Part shown: one piece after another, positions 9,857-19,005 of the stretch
Layout: each line of letters starts with the position of its first letter
Position numbering within the stretch: position 1 is the stretch's first letter
NCBI GenBank assembly: GCA_024742815.1
Contig: JANSXX010000006.1
Coordinates: forward strand, 169,956 to 233,955
Direction: 5' to 3'
From: HXMU1420-13 sp024742815
GTDB lineage: Bacteria; Bacteroidota; Rhodothermia; Balneolales; Balneolaceae
Length of the DNA stretch: 64,000 nucleotides
Position numbers and translations under genes: made by a program
Notes under the pieces: model-generated
What the model was told of the DNA's origin: nothing
Seen by the model: the letters and a program-made list of their open reading frames with translations, nothing else
The model's database searches: none

Positions 9857-11230
9857 ATGATTGTAGTACCACTTGGCATTGCATCCGCCACACCAACAGC
9901 AATACGACATTTACCCGCTGTAGCACTCTGGAGAGAAGGTAGCGTTTACTTATTTGATTGTGGTGAAAACGCACAAATGAGAATGCTTCAGGCAGGATTA
10001 AAACGCTCAAAAATCGACAGTATCTTTATTTCACATTTTGATGTAGATCACTATTCAGGTTTAATGGGACTCATCTCAACTTTGCAGCTTCAACGGCGAG
10101 ATCGTGTGCTGAACATTGTAGGTCCTAAGGGAATAAAAGAATACGTTGAGTGGAACCTCAACTTTTCGGGTGTAACCTTAAGTTTTGATGTAAACTTTGT
10201 AGAGGTTGAAGAAGATATAGAAGAACAACGTGTAATCGATGGCAATGATTTTTACGTAGAAGCTCGTCCATTAAAACACAAGAGATTTTGTCTAGGCTTC
10301 CGATTTCAAGAAAAAGACAAACCCGGTAAAGTAGATGCAGAAAAAGCACAAGCTCTAGGAATTACGGAAGACGATCAGTTTAAAGAGCTAAAAGCCGGTA
10401 ACACCATTACTTTGGAGGATGGAACTACAGTAGAAAGCTATGAAATTGTAGGGCATCCGCGTCCAGGCGATAGCTTTGCATACATTTCTGATACTGAATA
10501 TTGCCCTAATTCTGTGAAGCTTGCTATGAATACCAATATTCTATATCACGAAGCAACCTTCAGCAATCAGTTGGCAGATAAAGCAAGAGAAACCGGACAT
10601 TCTACTGCAGCTGATGCAGCTCGCGTGGCTACTGAAGCTCAAACTAAATTATTGGTATTGGGGCATTTCTCAGCCAGATATACCAACTTGCACGTGTTAC
10701 TGAAAGAAGCGCGTGATGGATTCTACCCAACATGGCTTGCTAATGAATTACGTCCAATTTTTACCGATCCTACACACGAACGTGGTATTGTTGAAGTAAA
10801 AGTTGAACTCAAAGATTTAACGAAACCAGACCAAAGTAACCACCGCGGCGGTGGAGGCGGTAGAGGTCGTTCTCACGGACGTGATAACCGTGGTGGAGGC
10901 GGAAACAGAAACTTCCGATCAAGAAAACCACGAGGAAGAGATGATCGCGGTGGTGGCGGAGGATACCGCAGTCGAGGCGGTGGAGGAGGCCGCTACGATA
11001 ACAATCGTGGTGGAGGTTATGATAACAATCGTGGAGATCGATACAGTGGTGGACGAAGCGACTATAATCGCAACGACCGCAATGACCGTGGTAACAGCGG
11101 AGATCGAAGATATAGCAGCGGTGGAGGTAATAAATATTACACCCGCAACAATGACGATCAAGGCAAAGAAGAAATGCCAAAACGTTCAATTAGTCCACGT
11201 ACTTCTTACGACGATTTCGATCGTTTCTAA
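9857..11230 (+). CDS. rnz: RNase Z-like metallo-beta-lactamase-fold protein with RGG-rich tail
   Basis: A 457-residue protein. Residues 1-325 follow the RNase Z pattern: GPKGIKEYVEW, the YHEATF and ETGHSTAADAA segments, and GHFSARY. RNase Z removes 3' trailers of tRNA precursors. The metal motif near the N-terminus reads HFDVDH at 60-65, so the second histidine of the usual HxHxDH is aspartate (D62). Residues about 329-440 form a glycine/arginine/aspartate/asparagine-rich tail with many RGGGGG and DNNRGG units, like disordered RNA-binding RGG tails. A GGGAG ribosome site precedes the ATG. The gene sits between two ABC half-transporter genes, 9 bases before the second. Activity with the altered motif is uncertain. 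Confidence 0.82.
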   Translation: MIVVPLGIASATPTAIRHLPAVALWREGSVYLFDCGENAQMRMLQAGLKRSKIDSIFISHFDVDHYSGLMGLISTLQLQRRDRVLNIVGPKGIKEYVEWNLNFSGVTLSFDVNFVEVEEDIEEQRVIDGNDFYVEARPLKHKRFCLGFRFQEKDKPGKVDAEKAQALGITEDDQFKELKAGNTITLEDGTTVESYEIVGHPRPGDSFAYISDTEYCPNSVKLAMNTNILYHEATFSNQLADKARETGHSTAADAARVATEAQTKLLVLGHFSARYTNLHVLLKEARDGFYPTWLANELRPIFTDPTHERGIVEVKVELKDLTKPDQSNHRGGGGGRGRSHGRDNRGGGGNRNFRSRKPRGRDDRGGGGGYRSRGGGGGRYDNNRGGGYDNNRGDRYSGGRSDYNRNDRNDRGNSGDRRYSSGGGNKYYTRNNDDQGKEEMPKRSISPRTSYDDFDRF

Positions 11231-11239
11231 ACCATTTAC

Positions 11240-13048
11240 ATGAGTAAAAAGGATTCATCTAAAGCCGTTGACAGAACTCTGATCAAACGGCTTTACTTTT
11301 TTGTGCAACCGTACCGCTATTTTGTGTTATTAGCTGTGGTACTCACACTTTCTGCATCCTTTTTAGGTACTATTCGGCCTAAACTTACACAGGTAGCCAT
11401 TGATGATTACATCGCAGTAGATGACTTTGAAGGACTCTTCAATATTATTTTACTCTTATTTGGTGCTCTAATCGGTGAATTCCTTTTACAGATGAGTACT
11501 ACTTACTTAACGCGATGGTTTGGTCAGGGCACTTTATTTTCGTTACGTAATGCAATATTTAAGAAGATTCAATCACTGCATGTTCAGTTTTATGATAAGA
11601 ATCCGATAGGTCGACTTATCACCAGATCAACAAGTGACGTAGAAGCACTCAGTGAGCTGCTTTCAGATGGAGTGGTTGCTATAATTGGTGATCTTTTTAG
11701 GATCATCTTTATTCTTTATTTCATGTTCAGCATGAACTGGGAGCTTAGCATAGTTACCATTGCAGTACTCCCAATTTTATTCTACGCCACATTCTGGTTT
11801 AAAGAAAAAGTACGCGTGGCTTTTCTGAATGTTCGTGATCAGATTTCGAATTTGAACTCTTTTGTTCAGGAGCACATTAATGGGATGGATATTGTGCAGT
11901 TGTTTAATCGAGAGAAAAAACAACAAGAAAAATTCAACAAGATAAATGAGCAACACAAAGAAGCTCACGTTGAAACCATCTTTTACTTTTCGATTTTCTG
12001 GCCCTTAGTTGAAGTATTTTCCAGTTTTGCCATGGCCTTGATCGTTTGGTATGGTGGTGGGCGTGCCATGATGGGAGGAGTAACTTTTGGAGTCTTACTC
12101 GCTTTTATTCAATACGCACGGCAGTTTTTTATGCCCATTCGCGGATTATCTGAAAAGTTTAACACGCTACAATCTGCACTTGCTTCTTCTGAACGTATTT
12201 TTAATGTGATGGATACGGACACCGATATAAAGGAAGTTGATCAGCCAAAGCGAATTGAGCATCCGAAAGGAGAAATCCGATTCGAAAATGTTTGGTTTAA
12301 GTACAATGATGGAGAAGATTGGGTGCTGCGTGATGTTTCTTTCACGGCAAGGCCGGGTGAGAACATTGCCATTGTAGGCGCTACCGGAGCAGGTAAAACA
12401 ACGATTATAAATCTACTTCTTCGCTTTTATGAGATTCAAAAAGGGGCTATTAAACTTGATGGGGTAGATATCAAAGAACTGGCGTTAACCGATTTAAGAT
12501 ATTATTTCAGTTTAGTGTTACAGGATCATACACTGTTTACGGGTTCTATTTTAGATAACATTACACTGGGAGAAGAAGGCATCTCCAGAGAGCAGGTAAT
12601 TGCAGCAGCCCATCAGGTTGAAGCCCATCGCTTTATCGAAAAACTGCCCGGTAAATACGATTATGTGCTTAAAGAACAAGGGAAATCTTTGTCGATGGGA
12701 CAAAAACAATTGATCTGTTTCGTTCGGGCTATGGTATTTGATCCTAAAATTCTGGTGTTGGACGAAGCCACCTCCAGTGTGGATTCCGAAACGGAAAGTC
12801 TGGTGACCAAAGCCAGCGCCAAAATGATGAAAGGTCGCACTTCCATAGTAATCGCCCATCGATTATCCACTATTCAACATGCCGATACCATTTTAGTAAT
12901 GCACCGTGGAGAAATCAGAGAGAAGGGTGCACATGCAGAGCTCATCCAACAAGAAAACGGCATCTACAAAAAATTGTATGAGTTGCAGTATAAAGAGCAG
13001 GTGCTATCTAATACTGAAGAAAACGCCGAAGATTCTATAAAAAACTAA
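11240..13048 (+). CDS. ABC exporter half-transporter, intact catalytic site (subunit B)
   Basis: A 602-residue half-transporter with six N-terminal membrane helices and a C-terminal ATPase domain: Walker A GATGAGKTT (near residue 382), Walker B ILVLDEATSSVD with catalytic E509, and H-loop IAHR. The signature is LSMGQ rather than LSGGQ. In heterodimeric exporters the degenerate ATP site is made from the Walker motifs of one subunit and the altered signature of the other, which fits this protein pairing with the product at 7997. Its stop codon overlaps the stop codon of the convergent minus-strand gene. Substrate unknown. Confidence 0.93.
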   Translation: MSKKDSSKAVDRTLIKRLYFFVQPYRYFVLLAVVLTLSASFLGTIRPKLTQVAIDDYIAVDDFEGLFNIILLLFGALIGEFLLQMSTTYLTRWFGQGTLFSLRNAIFKKIQSLHVQFYDKNPIGRLITRSTSDVEALSELLSDGVVAIIGDLFRIIFILYFMFSMNWELSIVTIAVLPILFYATFWFKEKVRVAFLNVRDQISNLNSFVQEHINGMDIVQLFNREKKQQEKFNKINEQHKEAHVETIFYFSIFWPLVEVFSSFAMALIVWYGGGRAMMGGVTFGVLLAFIQYARQFFMPIRGLSEKFNTLQSALASSERIFNVMDTDTDIKEVDQPKRIEHPKGEIRFENVWFKYNDGEDWVLRDVSFTARPGENIAIVGATGAGKTTIINLLLRFYEIQKGAIKLDGVDIKELALTDLRYYFSLVLQDHTLFTGSILDNITLGEEGISREQVIAAAHQVEAHRFIEKLPGKYDYVLKEQGKSLSMGQKQLICFVRAMVFDPKILVLDEATSSVDSETESLVTKASAKMMKGRTSIVIAHRLSTIQHADTILVMHRGEIREKGAHAELIQQENGIYKKLYELQYKEQVLSNTEENAEDSIKN

Positions 13049-13563
13049 AGTCTTTGATTTGTTTTAAGGTATTCACTTAGTAAGTCATATACCCGACTAT
13101 ATATTCCAGGCGAATTCCCCTCGCTAGGCCCACCAACATTTAAAACCTCGATGTTGTTTGCGGAAATCCACTTAGAAGCTTCAGTCACACTAATTTTTTT
13201 ATTGAGATAAACTACCAAATAGGGTTTGCCAAGTCTCTTCGCTGTTTCTATGGACAACTCTGTGCCTGGTTCATGAGCTTGCCAAATGTTGTCACTATGT
13301 AACTTTGTGCCTTCTTGGAATACCAACAACCCATCTGCATCTCTCACATTCCAAATGGTGCGTTGTGAACGAGGAATTTCTGGTGCGTCAACATCTTTTT
13401 CTTCGGGAGTCTCAGTCAGATTGAATCTCTCAGGAATAGCTCCATCTTCACAAATTCTACCGGGAGGGCACCATCCACCGTGCTCCAATCCTCGATCGAT
13501 GGCAGCTTGTAGTGCGGCCTGATCGACTCCTGTTTGTCCACCAGCGATTATTTTCTTAAGCAT
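13045..13563 (-). CDS. SLOG/putative molybdenum-carrier-like protein
   Basis: A 172-residue protein beginning MLKKIIAGGQTGVDQAAL, with GGWCPPGR near residue 30 and an ISVTEASKWI segment near the C-terminus; these are the hallmarks of the putative molybdenum carrier (pMoCo carrier) family, a Rossmann-like fold related to the nucleotide-binding SLOG superfamily. Its true ligand is unproven. The gene starts 16 bases inside the 3' end of the methyltransferase gene, so it is the last member of a three-gene overlapping minus-strand operon with the betaine-lipid genes. A molybdenum role is not supported by any neighbour. Confidence 0.8.
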   Translation of the reverse strand: MLKKIIAGGQTGVDQAALQAAIDRGLEHGGWCPPGRICEDGAIPERFNLTETPEEKDVDAPEIPRSQRTIWNVRDADGLLVFQEGTKLHSDNIWQAHEPGTELSIETAKRLGKPYLVVYLNKKISVTEASKWISANNIEVLNVGGPSEGNSPGIYSRVYDLLSEYLKTNQRL

Positions 13564-14147
13564 GCTTTTATGGTTGAATAGCTATACAGTCCACCGAAAG
13601 CCTTTCGTGTTTCTTTCTCATGAATATAAAAGTGGTACTCAATTTTCTGAAAAAGCTGATGGTTAAAATGAACATGATTTTTTGCCATCCAGTCGGAGAA
13701 CCATGTATAGGGCGTTTCGTCAAAATCAACAACCAAGAGTTTTCCATTAGGCGTTAAATGTCGAGTAATAGCCTTCAGAATTTGCTCTAAATCTTCCACC
13801 ATAGACAGGGAATACGATGCGGTAATCAGATCAAATGTGTTGGTTTGAAAAGAGTCGATCGAATAATCCTCGTTAAACCATTGAACTCCGTATAGATTTT
13901 TCTGATTAGCCTTATGAAGCATTTCCGGGGATGGATCGATTGCTGAAATCGAACGTTCGGGGTAGGAGGTATGCAAAATGGAGGTAATTTTTCCCGTGCC
14001 GCATCCTAGATCTAAAATTCGTGAACCGGATGGAAGCTTAGGGAAATAGTTATAGATCTGATTTCGTCCGAATAGAAAACCCCATCTAGTAATATCATAA
14101 ATAGGTGCGTGTAGTTTGTAATATTCTAGAAGTGTTGTTGGAATCAT
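13548..14147 (-). CDS. btaB: SAM-dependent methyltransferase, probable betaine-lipid N-methyltransferase
   Basis: A class I methyltransferase with motif I ILDLGCGTGK and a downstream ITASYSLSMV segment. The reading frame extends upstream, but the ATG at 14147 is chosen because it forms an ATGA overlap with the stop of the preceding gene; this gives 199 residues starting MIPTTLLEYYKLHAPIYD. In the known pathway BtaA adds a homoserine head group to diacylglycerol and BtaB methylates its nitrogen three times to give DGTS. The role here is inferred from tight coupling to a BtaA homologue; the methyltransferase fold alone does not define the substrate. Confidence 0.75.
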   Translation of the reverse strand: MIPTTLLEYYKLHAPIYDITRWGFLFGRNQIYNYFPKLPSGSRILDLGCGTGKITSILHTSYPERSISAIDPSPEMLHKANQKNLYGVQWFNEDYSIDSFQTNTFDLITASYSLSMVEDLEQILKAITRHLTPNGKLLVVDFDETPYTWFSDWMAKNHVHFNHQLFQKIEYHFYIHEKETRKAFGGLYSYSTIKACLRK

Positions 14148-15268
14148 TCTATAACTCCTAAATAGGTCCCGGTGTAGGTGCCAACTCTGTCGTTTAGTTT
14201 CAACCAATCCAGATCTACTTGATCGATTTTACATCGCTTTAGAACAAACTCCGGTAGAAATGTTAAATCATCAAAAGCTGTACGGAAAAGTACTCTAGCA
14301 CCGGGTTCAGCTCGCTCAAAAATCAATTCCCATTCTTTGGATAAATCTTTAGTTGAATGTCCCGCCATCCAGTCCATGTGATCGAGCAATACAAAATGGG
14401 TGAATTTCTCCTGAGTATTACTCAAATGGTCAGAAAATGAAGCGGTAGTAAACTCAATGTTTTGCGAGCGACTGCGAAGTTTTTCGAAATTTTCTTCGCG
14501 AAGATAATCCAATGTTGGTTCCTTTAAAGACGGTAATTGCAAATATCTGCCCCAATATGGATTTCCTGAAGCTTGTTGATCTACAAATATTTGCCGTAGA
14601 ACTTTTCGCATAAAATGATTGATATCACCTACTGCATTTCGTTGCACTGCCGGAATTCCCGCAAGACTTAGTACTGCGTTTCTATGCCACATTTTAGATT
14701 CAAAACCGGACCATAATTCTGATTCAATTGTATTGAAAAGTTCATCGCGTTCAATTACTTCATCAGAACAGCTTACTTGAATAATGATATCTCTTAACGA
14801 TTTACGATCGATAATAGAGTTCATAAATCGGGCAAATATTCCGCTACCACCTTCAAAATAAAATCCACGACGTTTAGGTGAAAAATAGTGAATGTGTGAA
14901 TCCCAATAATCTCTAGTGGATTGTGATAATAAATCCCTTACAGATTGATAAATACTTTGGTAATTCTCGGATCTCCCATCCCAGAAAAAGTCAGCGAAAT
15001 CTTGATAATCGCAGTGTTGAAGCATCTGAAGTTTCAATTCTAACAGAGCCGTTTGCTTTGGGTTAATATCAACGCTTTGAATGATTTTCGGGTTATCTAG
15101 CAGGTAGGAAAGAGCATTACACCCGGCAGAGCTAATCATCATGATTTTACTCTGTTCATTAATGTCTAGCAACTCCCGATCAACGGAAACATCTTCCCAG
15201 CACATATTGTAAACGAGATAGTTTTGGTGTATAAACCGGAACCAAAAATAGGAAGGGTTAAAACGCAA
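14144..15268 (-). CDS. btaA: BtaA-like diacylglycerol 3-amino-3-carboxypropyltransferase (DUF3419)
   Basis: A 374-residue protein of the DUF3419/BtaA family. It begins near YNMCWEDVSVDRELL, has the SAM-site segment MISSAGCNALSYLL followed by SVDINPKQ, and later FARFMNSI and LLDHMDWM. BtaA moves the 3-amino-3-carboxypropyl group of SAM onto diacylglycerol, the first step of betaine-lipid (DGTS) synthesis, acting at the inner membrane. It is the first gene of the minus-strand operon with the methyltransferase and the SLOG gene and is divergent from the DUF883-like gene. The family call is secure; product formation in this organism is inferred. Confidence 0.85.
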   Translation of the reverse strand: MRFNPSYFWFRFIHQNYLVYNMCWEDVSVDRELLDINEQSKIMMISSAGCNALSYLLDNPKIIQSVDINPKQTALLELKLQMLQHCDYQDFADFFWDGRSENYQSIYQSVRDLLSQSTRDYWDSHIHYFSPKRRGFYFEGGSGIFARFMNSIIDRKSLRDIIIQVSCSDEVIERDELFNTIESELWSGFESKMWHRNAVLSLAGIPAVQRNAVGDINHFMRKVLRQIFVDQQASGNPYWGRYLQLPSLKEPTLDYLREENFEKLRSRSQNIEFTTASFSDHLSNTQEKFTHFVLLDHMDWMAGHSTKDLSKEWELIFERAEPGARVLFRTAFDDLTFLPEFVLKRCKIDQVDLDWLKLNDRVGTYTGTYLGVIE

Positions 15269-15363
15269 AAATCTAGGTGTTTGAAGCTTTCTAAGATGAA
15301 ATAAACTTACAAACTATTTCGGATCATATTTGTATTTTCAGATCAAACTAAAAAAGGATTATC

Positions 15364-15633
15364 ATGGCAGAATCGAAAAAAATAGACGACGTTCAAAAGA
15401 AAATTGGTCGAGCAGTTGCAGAAACCTCTGAAGTGATTCAAGAGAAAGTAGAAATGAAATACGACGATGTAATCGACCGCTTAAAGGACGAAAGAGAGTG
15501 GATCGAACGTGAACTAAGGCATGAATACCGAAATGCTCGCCGCTATGTACGAGCTAACCCGGAAAAAGGAGTTGGGTTCGCCTTAGCGGCAGGAATCGTA
15601 ATCGGAATTCTACTCGGCCGATCCTCTAAATAA
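15364..15633 (+). CDS. DUF883/ElaB-like membrane-anchored protein
   Basis: An 89-residue protein: a charged helical N-terminal part rich in Lys, Glu and Asp, followed by VRANPEKGVGFALAAG and a single C-terminal membrane helix with small-residue spacing ending GILLGRSSK. This is the layout of YqjD/ElaB/YgaM (DUF883) proteins, which anchor to the inner membrane by the C-terminus and in Escherichia coli bind inactive ribosomes. A role in stationary phase is only known from those relatives. It stands alone between the divergent betaine-lipid operon and prfB. Confidence 0.75.
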   Translation: MAESKKIDDVQKKIGRAVAETSEVIQEKVEMKYDDVIDRLKDEREWIERELRHEYRNARRYVRANPEKGVGFALAAGIVIGILLGRSSK

Positions 15634-15717
15634 TTAATCGAAACATATTTAATCAACGAAGTACGAAGGTACTGAGTTGAAATTTTTCATTTTTCACTTC
15701 ACATTTTTAATTAATAA

Positions 15718-16837
15718 ATGGCTATAAATAAGGATCATCTACAGGAAAACTTCGAGCGTTTGGACGCGCTCAGGGGGTATCTTTGACTACGATAAACGAA
15801 AAGTTCGTGTAATTGAATTAACTGAACGCACTCAAAACCCTGAGTTTTGGAACGACCCCGATAACGCTCGAGTGGTTATGCAGGAGCTAGACAATGAGAA
15901 AAGTTTGGTAAAAGCATGGGACGATTTGGATGCAGTGCGCGAGAGCATCAACGTGTTTCTGGAATTTCAGGAAATGGGTGAAGATGTTGAAGACGAACTG
16001 GATGCAGAATATGAAAAACTGCTGAAAGGATTAGAATCCCTGGAGTTGCGCAACATGCTGAAAGGCTCGGATGATCATCGCGATGCAGTGGTAACTTTTA
16101 ATCCAGGTGCGGGTGGTACCGAAAGTCAGGATTGGGGGCAGATGCTATACCGTATGTACACTCGCTGGGCTGATCGTAATGATTTTAAGGTGTCGGTGAT
16201 TGATTATCAGGATGGAGATGTAGCCGGTATAAAAAGTGCCACCATAGAAGTTCAGGGAACCAATGCTTACGGGTTTTTAAAAGCTGAAAGTGGAGTGCAC
16301 CGTCTGGTTCGTGTTTCTCCTTTCGATAGTAACGCCCGACGCCATACTTCTTTTTGTTCGGTTTTTGTGTCTCCGTTAATCGATGATACCATCGAAGTAG
16401 ACATCAATGAGAGCGATGTGGAATTGCAGCGCTTTCACTCAAGTGGGGCCGGCGGACAGAACGTAAACAAGGTAGAAACCGGAGTTAGACTTATCTGGAC
16501 CGGTACACTTTCTGATGGTACAGAAAAACGTGTGGTGGCTGAATGTCAACAAGAACGTTCTCAGCTTCAAAATCGCGAGAAAGCGATGGTGTTGCTGAAG
16601 TCTAGAATTTATGAGCATGAGAAGGAAATTCAGGAAGCCGAGAAAGCCCGACTTGAAGGCTCAAAAGGCAAAAATGAATGGGGATCGCAAATTCGCAGTT
16701 ACGTGTTCGATGATCAACGCGTGAAAGACCATCGAACAAACCACGAAACCTCCAATGTGAGTGCGGTTATGGATGGTGATTTAGATGATTTTATAAAAGC
16801 GTATCTATTGATGATTTCCACGGAAGAACAAGAATAA
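15718..16837 (+). CDS. prfB: Peptide chain release factor 2 with programmed +1 frameshift
   Basis: RF2 ends translation at UGA and UAA. The gene begins at ATG 15718 (MAINKDHLQ), reads 22 codons to CTT at 15781-15783, meets an in-frame TGA at 15784-15786, and continues in the +1 frame from GAC at 15785 (DYDKRKVR) to the TAA at 16837, giving about 372 residues, the normal RF2 length. The GGQ motif is in SSGAGGQNVNKVETG. Low RF2 slows termination at the internal UGA and favours frameshifting, so the gene is autoregulated. A start at the internal ATG 15872 would remove the N-terminal domain and is wrong. Confidence 0.96.
15772..15787 (+). promoter_or_regulatory. prfB programmed +1 frameshift site
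   Basis: AGGGGG (15772-15777), TAT, then CTTTGAC: an internal Shine-Dalgarno-like sequence three bases upstream of the slippery CTT followed by UGA-C. As far as I recall it is base-for-base the Escherichia coli prfB site. Confidence 0.95.
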
Positions 16838-16843
16838 AAGTGT

Positions 16844-18412
16844 ATGCATAATTTTGATTTTCTCGTTATCGGAAGCGGTCTTGCCGGTCTTTCATTTGCA
16901 CTAAAAGCTGCTGAATTTGGTACAGTTGCCATTGTAACGAAGCGGGAAATCAACGAAGCAAACACGAGTTATGCTCAGGGTGGAATCTCCGGAGTGATGA
17001 ACCTGGACCATGATTCCTACGAAAAACACATCAATGACACGCTGGTTGCAGGGGCAGGTCTTTGCAATAAAAATGCAGTAGAAGCAATGGTGAAAGAAGC
17101 ACCTCGGTTGATTAATGAATTAATGAACCGAGGTGTGGAGTTTACCAAAGAGAACGGCAAACTTCATTTAGGACGAGAAGGCGGGCATTCTGAAAATCGA
17201 GTGGTTCATGTAGATGACGCTACAGGTTTAGAAGTGGAAAATGTGATGGTTCGCAATGTTAGAAATCATCCAAATATTATCGTGTTTGAGCACTACTTTG
17301 CGATGGAATTACTTACCGAGCATCACCTTGGGAAAAAGGTGAAATACCTCAAGAATATCCATTGTTTCGGGGCTTATGTACTTGAAGAAGCTACCGGAGA
17401 GGTTCATCGAATGTTAGCAAAAAGAACCATTTTGGCTACGGGTGGAGCAGGAGCCGTTTATGCTAAAACTACCAATCCTGATATTGCAACAGGCGATGGA
17501 ATCGCAATGGCTTACCGCGCGAAAGCCAAAATTAATAATATGGAGTTTGTTCAGTTTCATCCCACCGCACTTAATGTGCCTGAGGCCGATTCCTTTTTGA
17601 TTTCAGAAGCGCTACGTGGACATGGAGCCATTTTGAGAAATGCCGACGGAGAAGCATTTATGGAGCAATACGATGTGCGCAAAGAGCTTGCTCCTCGCGA
17701 TATTGTTGCCCGCGCAATTGATGATCAATTAAAGAAAAGAGGGGATAAATCGGTTTTTCTAGATATCACACATTTACCTGCTGATGAAACCATACATGCA
17801 TTCCCGAATATTCATGAAACCTGCCTTAAATATGGTATAGATATCACCCGTCAATTAATTCCGGTTGTACCGGCAGCCCATTACTTTTGTGGGGGAGTTG
17901 AAACGGATTTGATGGGTAGAACTTCCATCAAACAATTGTATGCGTGTGGAGAGGTTGCCTGTACTGGAGTTCATGGCGCAAATAGATTGGCATCCAATAG
18001 TTTACTCGAAGCACTTTACTTTGCAGATCAAGCAGTTCTAGCGGCTAAAAAGAATTTAGAAAAGTGCACATTTAATGAACAAATTCCGCAGTGGGATGAA
18101 AGCGGAACATTCAATACCAAAGAATGGGTATTGATTTCTCATAACAGAGAAGAACTTCAGCAGATTATGAGCAATTATGTTGGGATTGTTCGTAGCGATC
18201 TTCGTTTGGAAAGAGCCCTTCGACGGCAAACTTTGCTTTATGAAGAAGTAGAAGATTTTTACAGCAGAACAAGAGTGAGTATTCCCTTGTTTGAACTGAG
18301 AAATTTGATCAGCATTGCATATTTGATCATACGTGCTGCGATGGATAGAAAAGAAAGTTGTGGATTACACTACAACATCGACTTCGAAGATAGCTTGGGT
18401 CAACTGGTATGA
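16844..18412 (+). CDS. nadB: L-aspartate oxidase
   Basis: A 522-residue flavoprotein that oxidises L-aspartate to iminoaspartate, the first step of de novo NAD synthesis. The N-terminal FAD site is VIGSGLAGLSFALKA; other family landmarks are TSYAQGGISGV near residue 45, the HSENRVVHVDDATG segment, LATGGAGAVYAKTTNP, FVQFHPTAL, and GANRLASNSLLEAL near residue 385. The gene starts 6 bases after prfB and its stop overlaps the ATG of coaE (ATGA), so prfB-nadB-coaE likely form one transcript. nadA and nadC are not in the window. Confidence 0.95.
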   Translation: MHNFDFLVIGSGLAGLSFALKAAEFGTVAIVTKREINEANTSYAQGGISGVMNLDHDSYEKHINDTLVAGAGLCNKNAVEAMVKEAPRLINELMNRGVEFTKENGKLHLGREGGHSENRVVHVDDATGLEVENVMVRNVRNHPNIIVFEHYFAMELLTEHHLGKKVKYLKNIHCFGAYVLEEATGEVHRMLAKRTILATGGAGAVYAKTTNPDIATGDGIAMAYRAKAKINNMEFVQFHPTALNVPEADSFLISEALRGHGAILRNADGEAFMEQYDVRKELAPRDIVARAIDDQLKKRGDKSVFLDITHLPADETIHAFPNIHETCLKYGIDITRQLIPVVPAAHYFCGGVETDLMGRTSIKQLYACGEVACTGVHGANRLASNSLLEALYFADQAVLAAKKNLEKCTFNEQIPQWDESGTFNTKEWVLISHNREELQQIMSNYVGIVRSDLRLERALRRQTLLYEEVEDFYSRTRVSIPLFELRNLISIAYLIIRAAMDRKESCGLHYNIDFEDSLGQLV

Positions 18413-19005
18413 TCCGGCTTGGGGTGACAGGTGGTATAGGTTCCGGGAAAACCACATTCTGTAAAGTGTTAGAGGAACAAGGTGCTTTTGTTGCGTATGC
18501 CGATGATATTGCCAAAAAGCTTATGGTGGAAGATGAATCGCTGATTAGTGACATAAAAAAAACATTTGGGGAAGAATCTTTTTATCAAGATGGAAGTTTG
18601 AACCGCGAACATTTGGCCAAAGAAGCATTTGAGAAAAACCGCGTGGAAGAATTAAATGCTATTGTTCATCCTCGATTATGGAAACATATCGAAGAGTTAG
18701 CCGATCTTAAAGAAAAAGAAGGGATCAAAGTATTCGTAAAAGAAGCTGCATTACTGCTAAAAGAGGGTAGACCATCAAATATTGATGTAGTTATTTTAGT
18801 GCTAGCCAAACAAAAAGACAGAATACAGAGGGTTGTGAAGCGTGACAAAACTCAATCAAGTAAAGTAGAAGAGAGAATGCGGAAGCAACAAAATTTTGAG
18901 GAACTACAGTCTTTAGCGGATATTGTTATTCGAAATAATGGAAGCTTGGCCGATCTCAAGCATCAAGCGGAAAGTATTTATAACGATCTGACTCAGAAAT
19001 TGTAA
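18409..19005 (+). CDS. coaE: Dephospho-CoA kinase
   Basis: A 198-residue kinase that phosphorylates dephospho-CoA to coenzyme A, the last step of CoA synthesis. The P-loop GVTGGIGSGKTT is at the N-terminus, followed by YADDIAKKLM and the EEL..IVHP segment near residue 80, and RVVKRDKTQ in the lid region. Length matches the family. It overlaps nadB by 4 bases and is followed by a short spacer before fbp. Confidence 0.95.
   Translation: MIRLGVTGGIGSGKTTFCKVLEEQGAFVAYADDIAKKLMVEDESLISDIKKTFGEESFYQDGSLNREHLAKEAFEKNRVEELNAIVHPRLWKHIEELADLKEKEGIKVFVKEAALLLKEGRPSNIDVVILVLAKQKDRIQRVVKRDKTQSSKVEERMRKQQNFEELQSLADIVIRNNGSLADLKHQAESIYNDLTQKL

Noticed and set aside
10809..11243. Open frames of 80-130 codons on both strands over the RNase Z tail
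   Set aside because: The Gly/Arg-rich coding sequence (GGT, CGT, GAT repeats) lacks stops in other frames by composition; the predicted proteins are low-complexity and have no start context.
15872..16837. prfB starting at the internal ATG 15872
   Set aside because: This misses the frameshift and the whole N-terminal part; the upstream frame and canonical shift site explain the gene fully.
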